From an uncultured Clostridia bacterium (GTDB lineage Bacteria > Bacillota > Clostridia > Oscillospirales > Acutalibacteraceae), in assembly GCA_946183365.1 (NCBI GenBank), contig CAMHAH010000001.1, forward strand, positions 153,232-217,231: a stretch of DNA of 64,000 nt, given 5' to 3'. The translations under genes were made by a program, and so were the position numbers. Shown here piece after piece: positions 7,229 to 15,348 of the stretch. The notes under the pieces are model-generated. The model had not been told where the DNA came from. It was given only the letters and a program-made list of their open reading frames with translations, and did not search any database. The stretch's first letter is position 1, and each line of letters opens with the position of its first letter.

Positions 7229-9625
7229 TTACTTGAGGTAGGTCTGACCGGCAGGTCCGATAGCTCCGCTGATGCCCTTGAAGCCTGAAGCGCAGCATAC
7301 GTATACACGCATATTGCCCTTACCTACAGAACCGACGCTCAGAGTACCGTTGGAAACAGTTTGTCTGTCGCCTGTAACAGCGTCGATATAGGTGCCGTTG
7401 GGGATGTTCTTGAAGGTAGCGCCGTCGGTGAGAGCTACGCAGGCAAGAGAGTCTACATTGGATGTAGCGCCTGTCTTAGCGTCGGTATAGCTGCCTGTGT
7501 AACGTCTGATGTACGCCATATTACCGCTGACATAGTTGCCGTTGGTGGTGTACTGTCCGAGCTGGAGAGCGGGGATAGCTCTGCGGATAGCGTTGAGCTT
7601 CTGGAGATGTTTAGCCAGAGTGGAATTCAAGGTAGTATTTACCTTGCCGCTCGCGGTGTAGCTTGAGAAGTCGTTAGCTGTTACGCTGCCCTCAAGGTAA
7701 TCGCCGAAGTAAGCGCGGCCGGAGTTAGCGAGAGTGATGTTTGTACCCTCGTCTATACGCAAGCCCTTCTGGAACTCAACTTCATCGCCGTAATACAGAC
7801 AGGGGATACCGCGGAAGGTGAACATCAGGTTGAGCTTTTCAGCCCACTCCTGAGTACCGCAAGCGGTCTTTTTGAAATGGTCGCCGTCACAACCGTAGTC
7901 ATGGGACTGAACGTATACAACGTTCCATGTAGAATCGTTAATGTACTGATCCTCCGCCTTACCGACGCCGAAAGCAGCGCCCGCGGTATCAAAGTTCCAG
8001 TGCATACAGAAGTCTATGGGACCCATACCCGAGCTCTTGGAGTAGTCGGGCTTATGATAGTTGATACCGTTAAGGAAGGCGTTAGTAGAAGTCGGGCATT
8101 TGCCGACATCAATGTTAGCCTTATTGTAAGCGATAGAATTCTCGAGATTGTTCTTTACCGAAGCGGGATCGGTTTTATCCGAGAGCTTGGCAAGATCCGC
8201 AGCAGTATCATCCCAAGTGTAATACGGAACAGACTCGGTAAATGTGTTACGGTTCCAGATCTCGTTTACACGGCAGCAGATCTCGCCGAACATATTGAAG
8301 TTGTTGTTGCCGGAAGTCTTTGCGTTGGCATATATACGATCATTATACCACTTGTTAAGCGAAAGTCTGGAGATATGGCGGACCGTATCTACACGGAACG
8401 CGTCAACGCCCATATCGATATACTGTGAATACGCGTCAACGGTATAATCCGCAACAGCCTTATTCTCGGTGTTCAGGTCAACGCAGTCGCCGGCGATCTG
8501 ATGGAACTTACATGTATAGTCATCCCAGTTATAGTTGTCGCCGAAGTAACCGTTGTGGTAATAGTTGTTCGAGTTGGATACCTTATCATAAGATACCATA
8601 TCGGTAAAGCCCTTAGTCTGTTTCATCAGCTGCAAACGTGAGTCATACTGCTTAGCGTCGGAGAGCTGCCAATACTGCTCGGGCTTAGAGATATTGTTGT
8701 AATCGAGGAGCTTCTTGGTGGGGATCATGGTGCTCTTCATATCTCCGAGCTTTGTACGGTCGCTGTCGTCCTTATCGAACAGGTGCTCGAGATTTACCTC
8801 GCCGAAGTTACCTGTGTGGTTCCATACGACGTCCTGAACGATCTTCATGCCCTTGTCATGAGCAGCGGCAATAAGATCCTCATAGGTGAAGTCGTCGGAT
8901 TCGTAACGAGCATCGACCTTAGAGAAGTTCATAGCGTGATAGCCGTGGTAGTCATAACCTGAGGCGTTCTCTACGACAGGGGTGATCCAGATAGCCGAGA
9001 AGCCCAGAGCCTTGATATAATCAAGCTTTTCGGCAAGGCCCTTGAAGTCGCCGCGCCACTCGGGATCGGAGTCGGCGTTATTGGATTTTGCATGATCCCA
9101 GCAGAATACGTTGTTGCCCTTGTCACCGTCATAGAAACGTGTAGTGATAACAAAGTAGATAGAGTCCTGACGCATATCTACGCTCTCATAGGAATCAGCC
9201 TGCTCGGGGTTCTTGTTGCGGAAGCGGCCGTTTCTGTACCACCACTCGCCGGTGTTGCGGGTGAGCTCTCCGGAAATCTGACCTGAGAGACCGGTAGTAC
9301 CGTCGGTAAGCTGGAAGTTGATCTTAGATGTATTTGTGAATGTATAGGTGTACCATGCAGTGCCCTGTGAGCTGTCAAGAGTCATCTTAACGCCGGGATA
9401 GGTACATTCCTTGTTTGTGGGCAGAGCGTTCCAATAATAGATATATGGAACCTTGTCCTCACTCTTGACATGGATGATGATATTGTCAGCGCCTGTCTCG
9501 GCGATCTCAGCCTCTGCGCCGACTTCAGCGATATCCTCGTCAGCCGCGTTTGCGGAAATAGCGGCAACAGAGAATATAAGCGCGAAGCACATCAACAGCG
9601 CCATTATACGATAAAGCTTTTTCAT
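7229..9625 (-). CDS. Secreted GH13 alpha-amylase with N-terminal starch-binding module
   Basis: Extracellular alpha-glucan hydrolase of 798 residues. A signal peptide (about 1-27) is followed by a CBM26-like module at about 48-130 and a GH13 barrel. Conserved regions are visible: DVVWNH (265-270), FRVDTVRH with nucleophile D413, MFGEI with acid/base E448 and QSHDYG with transition-state Asp D576; a C-terminal beta domain closes the protein. There is no dockerin, transmembrane helix or sorting motif, so it is predicted to be freely secreted. AAGGAGG precedes the ATG, only 14 bases after the stop of the dockerin/CBM gene upstream, so both form one transcript. Pullulanase activity cannot be excluded from sequence. 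Confidence 0.93.
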   Translation of the reverse strand: MKKLYRIMALLMCFALIFSVAAISANAADEDIAEVGAEAEIAETGADNIIIHVKSEDKVPYIYYWNALPTNKECTYPGVKMTLDSSQGTAWYTYTFTNTSKINFQLTDGTTGLSGQISGELTRNTGEWWYRNGRFRNKNPEQADSYESVDMRQDSIYFVITTRFYDGDKGNNVFCWDHAKSNNADSDPEWRGDFKGLAEKLDYIKALGFSAIWITPVVENASGYDYHGYHAMNFSKVDARYESDDFTYEDLIAAAHDKGMKIVQDVVWNHTGNFGEVNLEHLFDKDDSDRTKLGDMKSTMIPTKKLLDYNNISKPEQYWQLSDAKQYDSRLQLMKQTKGFTDMVSYDKVSNSNNYYHNGYFGDNYNWDDYTCKFHQIAGDCVDLNTENKAVADYTVDAYSQYIDMGVDAFRVDTVRHISRLSLNKWYNDRIYANAKTSGNNNFNMFGEICCRVNEIWNRNTFTESVPYYTWDDTAADLAKLSDKTDPASVKNNLENSIAYNKANIDVGKCPTSTNAFLNGINYHKPDYSKSSGMGPIDFCMHWNFDTAGAAFGVGKAEDQYINDSTWNVVYVQSHDYGCDGDHFKKTACGTQEWAEKLNLMFTFRGIPCLYYGDEVEFQKGLRIDEGTNITLANSGRAYFGDYLEGSVTANDFSSYTASGKVNTTLNSTLAKHLQKLNAIRRAIPALQLGQYTTNGNYVSGNMAYIRRYTGSYTDAKTGATSNVDSLACVALTDGATFKNIPNGTYIDAVTGDRQTVSNGTLSVGSVGKGNMRVYVCCASGFKGISGAIGPAGQTYLK

Positions 9626-9639
9626 CGTCTGTTACCTCC

Positions 9640-11472
9640 TTAAAGTTTGCCTAATCCAACGAGATAGCGCTGGACCATAACCGCGTCGATACTATTGATA
9701 TCGCCGTCGCCGTTGACATCAGCGTTCTTCACGTTGATAGGTGTGGGCATAGCGGCTTTGATAGAATAGCGCTGGATATACACTACGTCGATAATAGTGA
9801 TATCGCCGTCGTTGTCAGCGTCGCCCTTGACGACCGGCTCGGGAGCCGTAGTAGGCTTCTGGGTCGGAGCCTGAGTAGGTGCGGTAGTGGGCTTAGTTGT
9901 GGGCTTCTGTGTCGGAGCCTGTGTGGGAGCCGTGGTAGGCTTTGTTGTAGGCTTCTGTGTCGGAGCCTGTGTGGGAGCTACAGTAGGCTTCTGAGTAGGC
10001 GCCTGTGTCGGTGCTACAGTAGGCTTCTGTGTCGGTGCCTCTGTCGGAGTTACGACCGACTCTGTCGGGCTGTAGCTTGAAACGCTTGTGTAAGAATACT
10101 CGCGCTCAACGGTAGTGTTATCAGAGCCCTGTACGCTTACGGTAAGAGTATAAGCACCTGTAGCAGCTGGAGTAAAGCTGTAGGTCTTCTTAAGAGTATA
10201 ATAAGGAACGTTTACGATATCGCCCTTAGCGTCTCTTACGGTATACTTATAAAACAAGAGGTTTGTACCCGTGAGACCGCCACCTGCTGAAACAGTGACG
10301 TTTACGGCGGTAGACTTCTTGATCTCGCCGCCCGCGGGGGTTACCTGCTTGATGTAAGGAGAAACAGAGGTAAGACCGCTCTCAACGGTATAGGTCTTTG
10401 TACGCTTATTGGTGTTTCCCGCGGCATCCTTGAACTCATAATTAAGAGTGTAGGTGCCTGCGGAAGCGGGGATCCACTGAGCTGAATTCTTGGTAGAATA
10501 ATCAGAGAGGACGACCGTGTTGCTTCCGTTTGTTACGGAGAACTTGTAATAAACGGTGCCCTGACCCTGAGCGGCTGCGGTAAGAGTGACCGCTACGCCC
10601 TCGTACTGAGGCGCCTCAAGATCGGTGGTGAAGAGTGATACCTGCAGAGGCGAGGTATCATAAGTGTCCCACTTATAGGTCTTGTTGTTATAGATCTGAC
10701 CGTTGCCGGGTAAAACGAGGTCAGATGTCTGATTCTGACCGCTCTGGCTGAAGATGATGTTCTTGAAGCTCTTGGGAAGCTGATAACGCCAGATATTACC
10801 GCCGATGTTGGTCATCGCTACGCCCGGCCAGCTTGCGTTGTTGTCTGTTTCTGAGTTCCACATATAAGCGGTAACTGTAGACCAGCCCGCCTCGTTCTCA
10901 CAGTAGACGTACTGAGCTCCGGAGGGTGAAGTTGTAGGAGCCTGAGTAGGCGCGGTCGTTGAACCTGATGAGGTAGGATCAGCAGATGTGGGCTGGGTCT
11001 CATACACGCTCCACGCACCCGTGGAGTTATCGTAGATCCTGCCCGCTCCGGGGTATACCAGATCCTTAGTCTGATTCTTACCGTTCTGGCTGAAGATGAT
11101 GTTGGCGTAAGCCTTCGGGAGCTGATAGCGCCAGATATTGTTGCCCATGTTTGTCATGGCAATGCCCGGCCAGCTCGAGTTAGTGTCGCTGGAGCTGTTC
11201 CACATATAAGCGGTGACAGTTGACCAGCCTGCGGTGTTTTTGCAGTAGACATAGTCTCCCGCGGCGCCGGTGTCGGCAAGCTCGATCGACTGCTTTTTGC
11301 CTGCGTCGATGTTGCTGTTTGAGCTATCATCAGCAAGGTTATCCGCGCCTGTCGCAGAAATACCGATCTCTTCCGCTCCGACAGAAAGAGCGAACGCGAT
11401 CGATGTCACGAGCAGCGCCAGACAAAGCAGCAGCGATACAGCGCGTTTTGTCTGTTTCAATGATAATCTCAT
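9640..11472 (-). CDS. Dockerin protein with two CBM26 starch-binding modules (no enzyme domain)
   Basis: Secreted 610-residue protein. After a signal peptide come two near-identical CBM26-type modules (about 73-158 and 187-272), each with GWSTVTAYMWNS, SWPG(I/V)AMTN and NIWRYQLPK. Two beta-sandwich segments (about 285-460), a Pro/Thr linker of TQKPT and TQAPT repeats, and a type I dockerin (about 548-610) follow. The dockerin has two calcium loops, DADNDGDITIID and DVNGDGDINSID, each followed by a QRY helix. It contains no catalytic motif, so it probably brings starch to a cohesin scaffold, as the Sas proteins and amylosome parts of Ruminococcus bromii do (family knowledge). AAGGAGG precedes the start. 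It is the first gene of the starch operon. Confidence 0.92.
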   Translation of the reverse strand: MRLSLKQTKRAVSLLLCLALLVTSIAFALSVGAEEIGISATGADNLADDSSNSNIDAGKKQSIELADTGAAGDYVYCKNTAGWSTVTAYMWNSSSDTNSSWPGIAMTNMGNNIWRYQLPKAYANIIFSQNGKNQTKDLVYPGAGRIYDNSTGAWSVYETQPTSADPTSSGSTTAPTQAPTTSPSGAQYVYCENEAGWSTVTAYMWNSETDNNASWPGVAMTNIGGNIWRYQLPKSFKNIIFSQSGQNQTSDLVLPGNGQIYNNKTYKWDTYDTSPLQVSLFTTDLEAPQYEGVAVTLTAAAQGQGTVYYKFSVTNGSNTVVLSDYSTKNSAQWIPASAGTYTLNYEFKDAAGNTNKRTKTYTVESGLTSVSPYIKQVTPAGGEIKKSTAVNVTVSAGGGLTGTNLLFYKYTVRDAKGDIVNVPYYTLKKTYSFTPAATGAYTLTVSVQGSDNTTVEREYSYTSVSSYSPTESVVTPTEAPTQKPTVAPTQAPTQKPTVAPTQAPTQKPTTKPTTAPTQAPTQKPTTKPTTAPTQAPTQKPTTAPEPVVKGDADNDGDITIIDVVYIQRYSIKAAMPTPINVKNADVNGDGDINSIDAVMVQRYLVGLGKL

Positions 11473-11728
11473 GATAATTTCCTCCTTTTTTTCATGTAAT
11501 CTAAGATAATCCTAGTTATAATAATTATATACAAAAATATAGGCGTTAAATTTCTATAACAGAAATAAATTTACCTAAAATTCACCAAATATCCTATAGG
11601 ATTTTTTGTCGGTTTTACACATACAAAACTCAACTCTTTTTTTGGAATTATCATATACGTTCTATTGCCTGATAACTGCCGCAAAACAGATATGCTATCT
11701 GAACGCTCACAGGTAAACTAAAAAAATA

Positions 11729-11750
11729 CAGCCGGTTCTATTCCCGGCTG
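11729..11750 (-). terminator. Second terminator-like hairpin before the starch operon
   Basis: 7-bp stem CAGCCGG/CCGGCTG followed on the minus strand by TATTTTTT. It lies downstream of a first terminator at 11776-11803, so it may be a backup stop or a leader hairpin of the starch operon. Confidence 0.55.
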
Positions 11751-11775
11751 CCCGGCTCGATTATTACACAGAGAA

Positions 11776-11803
11776 AAAGCTCCCGAGATAACTCGGGAGC
11801 TTT
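11776..11803 (-). terminator. Terminator of the one-module surface-protein gene
   Basis: Stem AAAGCTCCCGAG/CTCGGGAGCTTT around a 4-base loop, continuing into T-rich sequence on the minus strand, 31 bases after the stop codon. Confidence 0.8.
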
Positions 11804-11833
11804 CTTTAAGTTAGTTATTAATTTGAATAAGTA

Positions 11834-12337
11834 TTATTCCTTGATTTTCTTGAATGCGAATACAGCTGCGCCGAGACCTAAGAGCAGAACGCCGGCAAAT
11901 ACCAGAGTCATGTCACCGGTCTTAGGAGAAGTTGTATCATTGTTCTTCTGATCCTTAGTTGCTGTGTCAGCGCCCTCGAAGTAAGCGATACCGTGGATAT
12001 CGGACTTCGGCTTAAGAACTACAACCTTGTCATAAGAAATGTCGTTTTCAACAGTACCGGAAACTACATCATACTCGCACTGGAATTCCCATCTGACGAA
12101 CTTAGCATCTGTAGTCTCAGTAGCTGTGAAAGTAACTGTACCGTCAGAGCCAACCTCAACCTTAGCGGGATCAACCTCGGCCTTACCTGCGTTAGCGGGT
12201 CTTGCTTCAGCTGTCATAGAATAGTAAGCTACAGCTGTGGGGCTGGGGTTATCATCAGCAGTTGCTGCGCCTGCAGAGATAGCTGCGACAGAAGCAACGA
12301 GCATGAGAGCCATTAATAAAGCGATAATTTTTTTCAT
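11834..12337 (-). CDS. Secreted one-module surface protein with SPKTG-type anchor
   Basis: Protein of 167 residues, function unknown. It has a signal peptide with an Ala-rich end, one copy (about 35-125) of the same module found twice in the gene at 1190-1984 (TVTFTA, FVRWEFQCEYDVVSG, YDKVVVLKPKSDIHGIA) and a short linker. A TTSPKTGD motif, hydrophobic helix and FKKIKE tail end the protein. The sorting-signal layout suggests surface display by a sortase that accepts SPKTG-like sequences (inference). GGAG lies ten bases before the ATG. Two good promoters upstream suggest strong expression. Confidence 0.8.
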   Translation of the reverse strand: MKKIIALLMALMLVASVAAISAGAATADDNPSPTAVAYYSMTAEARPANAGKAEVDPAKVEVGSDGTVTFTATETTDAKFVRWEFQCEYDVVSGTVENDISYDKVVVLKPKSDIHGIAYFEGADTATKDQKNNDTTSPKTGDMTLVFAGVLLLGLGAAVFAFKKIKE

Positions 12338-12385
12338 AACTAATCATCTCCAAAAAATATTTTCAAATTCCTAACTAACGTATAT

Positions 12386-12414
12386 ATAATAAATCAAACC
12401 GTCTTTTTTGTCAA
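12386..12414 (-). promoter_or_regulatory. Proximal promoter of the one-module surface protein
   Basis: Consensus -35 TTGACA, 17-base spacer, -10 TATTAT on the minus strand, about 50 bases before the start codon. Confidence 0.75.
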
Positions 12415-12520
12415 TAGCATTTTTTACAGAAATAAAACTCCCGTAACAAAACCGCACTTGATTGCTCAACAGAACGGTCAGATCATGACGTTTTATTTAC
12501 CATATATCGTCGTCTTGATT

Positions 12521-12550
12521 ATAATAACATTAAACTAAAGCTATTGTCAA
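12521..12550 (-). promoter_or_regulatory. Distal promoter of the one-module surface protein
   Basis: Consensus TTGACA, 18-base spacer and TATTAT on the minus strand, 136 bases upstream of the proximal promoter. The rest of the 329-base gap (12338-12666) is AT-rich and shows no gene. Confidence 0.55.
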
Positions 12551-12666
12551 GCAAAAATTAGGAAAAAATATACAAATAACTTAATAATATTTTGGAAATA
12601 ATCAATATATTGTTAAAAATCCGCTTTATTTTTCCGATATATCAAATAAGCATTAGACTTACTGCG

Positions 12667-13317
12667 TTAAATCGCCGCGAGAGCGGTCTCGATATCGCCT
12701 ATCTCTTGTCTGATACCGGCGATCTGTTCCGACACATAAGCGGTCACGGTACTGTTTGAAACAGGGTTGAGGCTGTGTTCGTCCATCTGAGAGTCAACAC
12801 TCAGCCTTCCGCGATAACCTGTTTTGAAAAACGCCTCGTTATCCTTGTCAAACACATACCAGTACCCGTCATCTCCGAGATAGGACGACTTCGCTTCGAT
12901 ACCCTCCACCGCTTCTTTTATACTCTCCTCAAGCTGAGAACGGTTGATATGCTCTATCTCTCTGCCTTCGTCGTCAAGCTCGACCGACGTACCGACAAGA
13001 AAATAATCCTTCGTTGTATGCTGAACATTACCGTTACCGTCTGTCATCTTGACCTGAGCGGTAACTATGCCCGTTGACGCGAGATCATCTCTTTCGATCT
13101 CCCATGTCAAACGGACATCGCTGCCGAATTGAGCAGATCTCAAAGGAACGGTTTTAACATTTCCGTCGTCGAACCTCAGACAAAGGGTATACTCACTTGA
13201 CGGAACTACTCTGCGGAGTATGTGAAATTCTTTTGTGACGACCGTATTATCGCCTGCGAATCCGATAAAACGCTCATCCTCGGGGATAGATAATTTTCCC
13301 GATTGGATCGTGATCAT
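12667..13317 (-). CDS. Orphan phage baseplate/receptor-binding-type protein
   Basis: About 216 residues. The N-terminal part (FIGFAGDNTVVTKEFHIL... YTLCLRFDDGNV... LTWEIERDDL) resembles the BppU-type N-terminal domain of phage baseplate or receptor-binding proteins. The C-terminal part has the tail-fibre signature HSLNPVSNSTVTAYV followed by a short coiled coil. GGAGG eight bases before the ATG sets the start. No other phage gene is adjacent: it sits between the aromatic operon and a surface-protein gene, 24 kb from the phage cassette. A 21-base hairpin just upstream is also found before terS of that cassette. It could be a relic or a particle component encoded in trans. Assignment is by pattern recognition only. 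Confidence 0.65.
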   Translation of the reverse strand: MITIQSGKLSIPEDERFIGFAGDNTVVTKEFHILRRVVPSSEYTLCLRFDDGNVKTVPLRSAQFGSDVRLTWEIERDDLASTGIVTAQVKMTDGNGNVQHTTKDYFLVGTSVELDDEGREIEHINRSQLEESIKEAVEGIEAKSSYLGDDGYWYVFDKDNEAFFKTGYRGRLSVDSQMDEHSLNPVSNSTVTAYVSEQIAGIRQEIGDIETALAAI

Positions 13318-13353
13318 AATATACACCTCCAACTATGCCGAAAAACAAAGAGA

Positions 13354-13375
13354 GGTTGCATAAAACTATGCAACC
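13354..13375 (-). terminator. Terminator of the aromatic operon, shared hairpin copy 1
   Basis: Stem of GGTTGCAT and ATGCAACC with a small A/T-rich loop, followed on the minus strand by TCTCTTTGTTTTT. It lies 21 bases after the aroF stop and 37 bases before the orphan phage gene. Bases 13355-13375 are identical to 48850-48870 in front of terS. Confidence 0.7.
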
Positions 13376-13395
13376 ATCTCGTAATATCAAATATT

Positions 13396-14430
13396 TTACG
13401 CCATATCCGCAAGATCGAGTATCAATCTCTCGGTCTTGTCCCATCCGAGGCACGGGTCAGTGATGCTCTTGCCGTAGCAGCCGCCGTCTATGCTTTGAGC
13501 TCCGTCCTCGATATAGCTCTCTACCATGAAGCCCTTGACCATACGCTGCAGCTCGGCATTGTACCTGCGGGCCGCCATGACCTCTTTGACGATCCTGGGC
13601 TGTTCATAAGGGTTCTTGCCGGAATTGCTGTGGTTCGTGTCTATGATACAGGCAGGGTTCTTGAAATTGCCCGACGCGAACAGTCTGAGCAGATGAGTCA
13701 TGTCCTCATAATGATAATTAGGCAGGCTCTCGCCGTGCTTGTTCATATAACCGCGCAGGATAGCGTGGGCATAGGGATTGCCGTGAGAATTGACCTCCCA
13801 CCCGCGATATATAAATGTATGGCCCTTCTGAGCGGCTGTGATCGAGTTCATCATTACGCTGAGGTCGCCGCCTGTAGGGTTCTTCATACCTACCGGGATA
13901 TTCAAGCCGGAAGCCACAAGCCTGTGCTGCTGGTTCTCTACCGAACGCGCTCCGATAGCTACATAAGCGAGGATATCGTCGAGATAACGGTGGTTCTCGG
14001 GATAAAGCATCTCATCCGCGCATGAGAAACCTGTCTCTTTCAGCGCTCTGATATGCAGTGAGCGTATCGCTACTATGCCCTTGAACATATCCGGCTTCTT
14101 CTCGGGATCGGGCTGATGCAGCATGCCCTTATACCCTGAGCCGGTGGTACGGGGTTTATTGGTATAGATACGCGGGATGATAAAGATCTTATCCTCTACC
14201 TTATCCTGCACCTTTCTCAGACGGCTGATATAATCGATGACGCTGTCCTCCTTATCGGCGGAACAGGGTCCGATGACAAGCACAATGCGGTCGTCCTTGC
14301 CGCTGAATATATCCTGTATCTGCTTTGCCCTGTTCTCGACTATATCTCTTAGGCTGTCGTCGAGCGGATACATCTTCTTGACCTCCATAGGGATGGTCAG
14401 CTGTCGTTCGAATTCCATATTCATATTCAT
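13396..14430 (-). CDS. aroF: 3-deoxy-7-phosphoheptulonate (DAHP) synthase, class I alpha
   Basis: Joins phosphoenolpyruvate and erythrose-4-phosphate to DAHP, the entry step of the shikimate pathway. The 344 residues match the AroF/AroG/AroH type: LVIGPCSADKEDSVIDY, IPRIYTNKPRTTGSGYKGM, MKNPTGGDLSVMMNS, the metal/substrate region CIIDTNHSNSGK and GFMVESYIEDGAQSI. The N-terminal extension is that of the feedback-regulated form; which amino acid inhibits it is not clear from sequence. AAAGGAAGG precedes the ATG. It is the last gene of the operon, 54 bases after tyrA. Confidence 0.95.
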   Translation of the reverse strand: MNMNMEFERQLTIPMEVKKMYPLDDSLRDIVENRAKQIQDIFSGKDDRIVLVIGPCSADKEDSVIDYISRLRKVQDKVEDKIFIIPRIYTNKPRTTGSGYKGMLHQPDPEKKPDMFKGIVAIRSLHIRALKETGFSCADEMLYPENHRYLDDILAYVAIGARSVENQQHRLVASGLNIPVGMKNPTGGDLSVMMNSITAAQKGHTFIYRGWEVNSHGNPYAHAILRGYMNKHGESLPNYHYEDMTHLLRLFASGNFKNPACIIDTNHSNSGKNPYEQPRIVKEVMAARRYNAELQRMVKGFMVESYIEDGAQSIDGGCYGKSITDPCLGWDKTERLILDLADMA

Positions 14431-14484
14431 AAATATACCTTCCTTTTGTTCAGTCGGCGGTCAGGAGTATATCACCGAACCTGT

Positions 14485-15348
14485 TTATTTTTTCTTTTTA
14501 TTGAAATAAGCCCTGCGTTTGGTGCTCAGGCGCATCTTCTCTCTCAACTCATCCACTCTGCCGTCGCGTATCATATCCCTCAGCGAAGCGAATTCATCGA
14601 GGAAAATGTCCATATATTTGAGCAGCGACTCTTGATTGAGCATAAAAAGCTCGCTCCACATCAGATCGTTTATATTCGCGATACGCGTAAGATCGCGGAA
14701 GCTGTCGCCCGTATAATCTACAAGGTGCTCGTTATCCGAACAGGTCATGAGAGCTACGGCGATACAATGAGTAAGCTGTGACAGATAGCCAATCATCTCA
14801 TCATGCTCTTCTGGAGAGAGCACCGATATCCTCGCGAAGCCCAATATCCTGCCCAAGCCGCCGATCCATCGGATAGCCTCAGCTGTATTTTTCTCTGTGG
14901 GAACTATAATAAAGTTCGCCCCTCGGAAGATAGCGTCGTCTGAATTCTCAACGCCGTAGACCTCACGACCCGCCATAGGGTGTGAAGCGATATACTCGAC
15001 GTCGTCCCTGAGCATATCCTGGATATCATAAACGATACAGCTCTTTACGCCCGTAACGTCGGTGATCATAGCGCCTTTCTTTAAATAGTGCTGATACTCG
15101 GCTATCCACTGTTTGAATACCTTGGGATATAAAGCGAAGATCACAGCGTCAGCTGAACCGACTATCTCCTCGTCTACGGTCGTGAAAGCCTCGTCGACTA
15201 TGTTGTTCTCAAGCGCGTATTCGACAGCGCTCTGACGGGTCTCGATAGCCGTCACATGAAATCCAAGACGCTTGAGAGCTCTGGCGTAGCTGCCGCCTAT
15301 AAGACCCAAACCTACTATCAGTATCCGTGAGTTACTTATCCAATTCAT
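14485..15348 (-). CDS. tyrA: Prephenate dehydrogenase
   Basis: NAD(P)-dependent oxidative decarboxylation of prephenate to 4-hydroxyphenylpyruvate, the tyrosine branch. The N-terminal Rossmann fold shows ILIVGLGLIGGSYARALKRLG, followed by VIFALYPKVF, DVTGVKSC and the active-site region HPMAGREVYGVENSD. A helical C-terminal domain completes 287 residues; there is no ACT domain, so feedback by tyrosine may be absent or act elsewhere. The start overlaps the end of aroA by 17 bases. Confidence 0.93.
   Translation of the reverse strand: MNWISNSRILIVGLGLIGGSYARALKRLGFHVTAIETRQSAVEYALENNIVDEAFTTVDEEIVGSADAVIFALYPKVFKQWIAEYQHYLKKGAMITDVTGVKSCIVYDIQDMLRDDVEYIASHPMAGREVYGVENSDDAIFRGANFIIVPTEKNTAEAIRWIGGLGRILGFARISVLSPEEHDEMIGYLSQLTHCIAVALMTCSDNEHLVDYTGDSFRDLTRIANINDLMWSELFMLNQESLLKYMDIFLDEFASLRDMIRDGRVDELREKMRLSTKRRAYFNKKKK

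Larger units (their letters stand above)
11473..11833. other. AT-rich intergenic region upstream of the starch operon
   Basis: About 360 bases without a gene. It holds the ribosome site and probable promoter region of the dockerin/CBM gene (a TATAAT on the minus strand near 11524-11529 without a clear -35 box) and two minus-strand terminators listed separately. No small ORF with a ribosome site was found. Confidence 0.5.
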
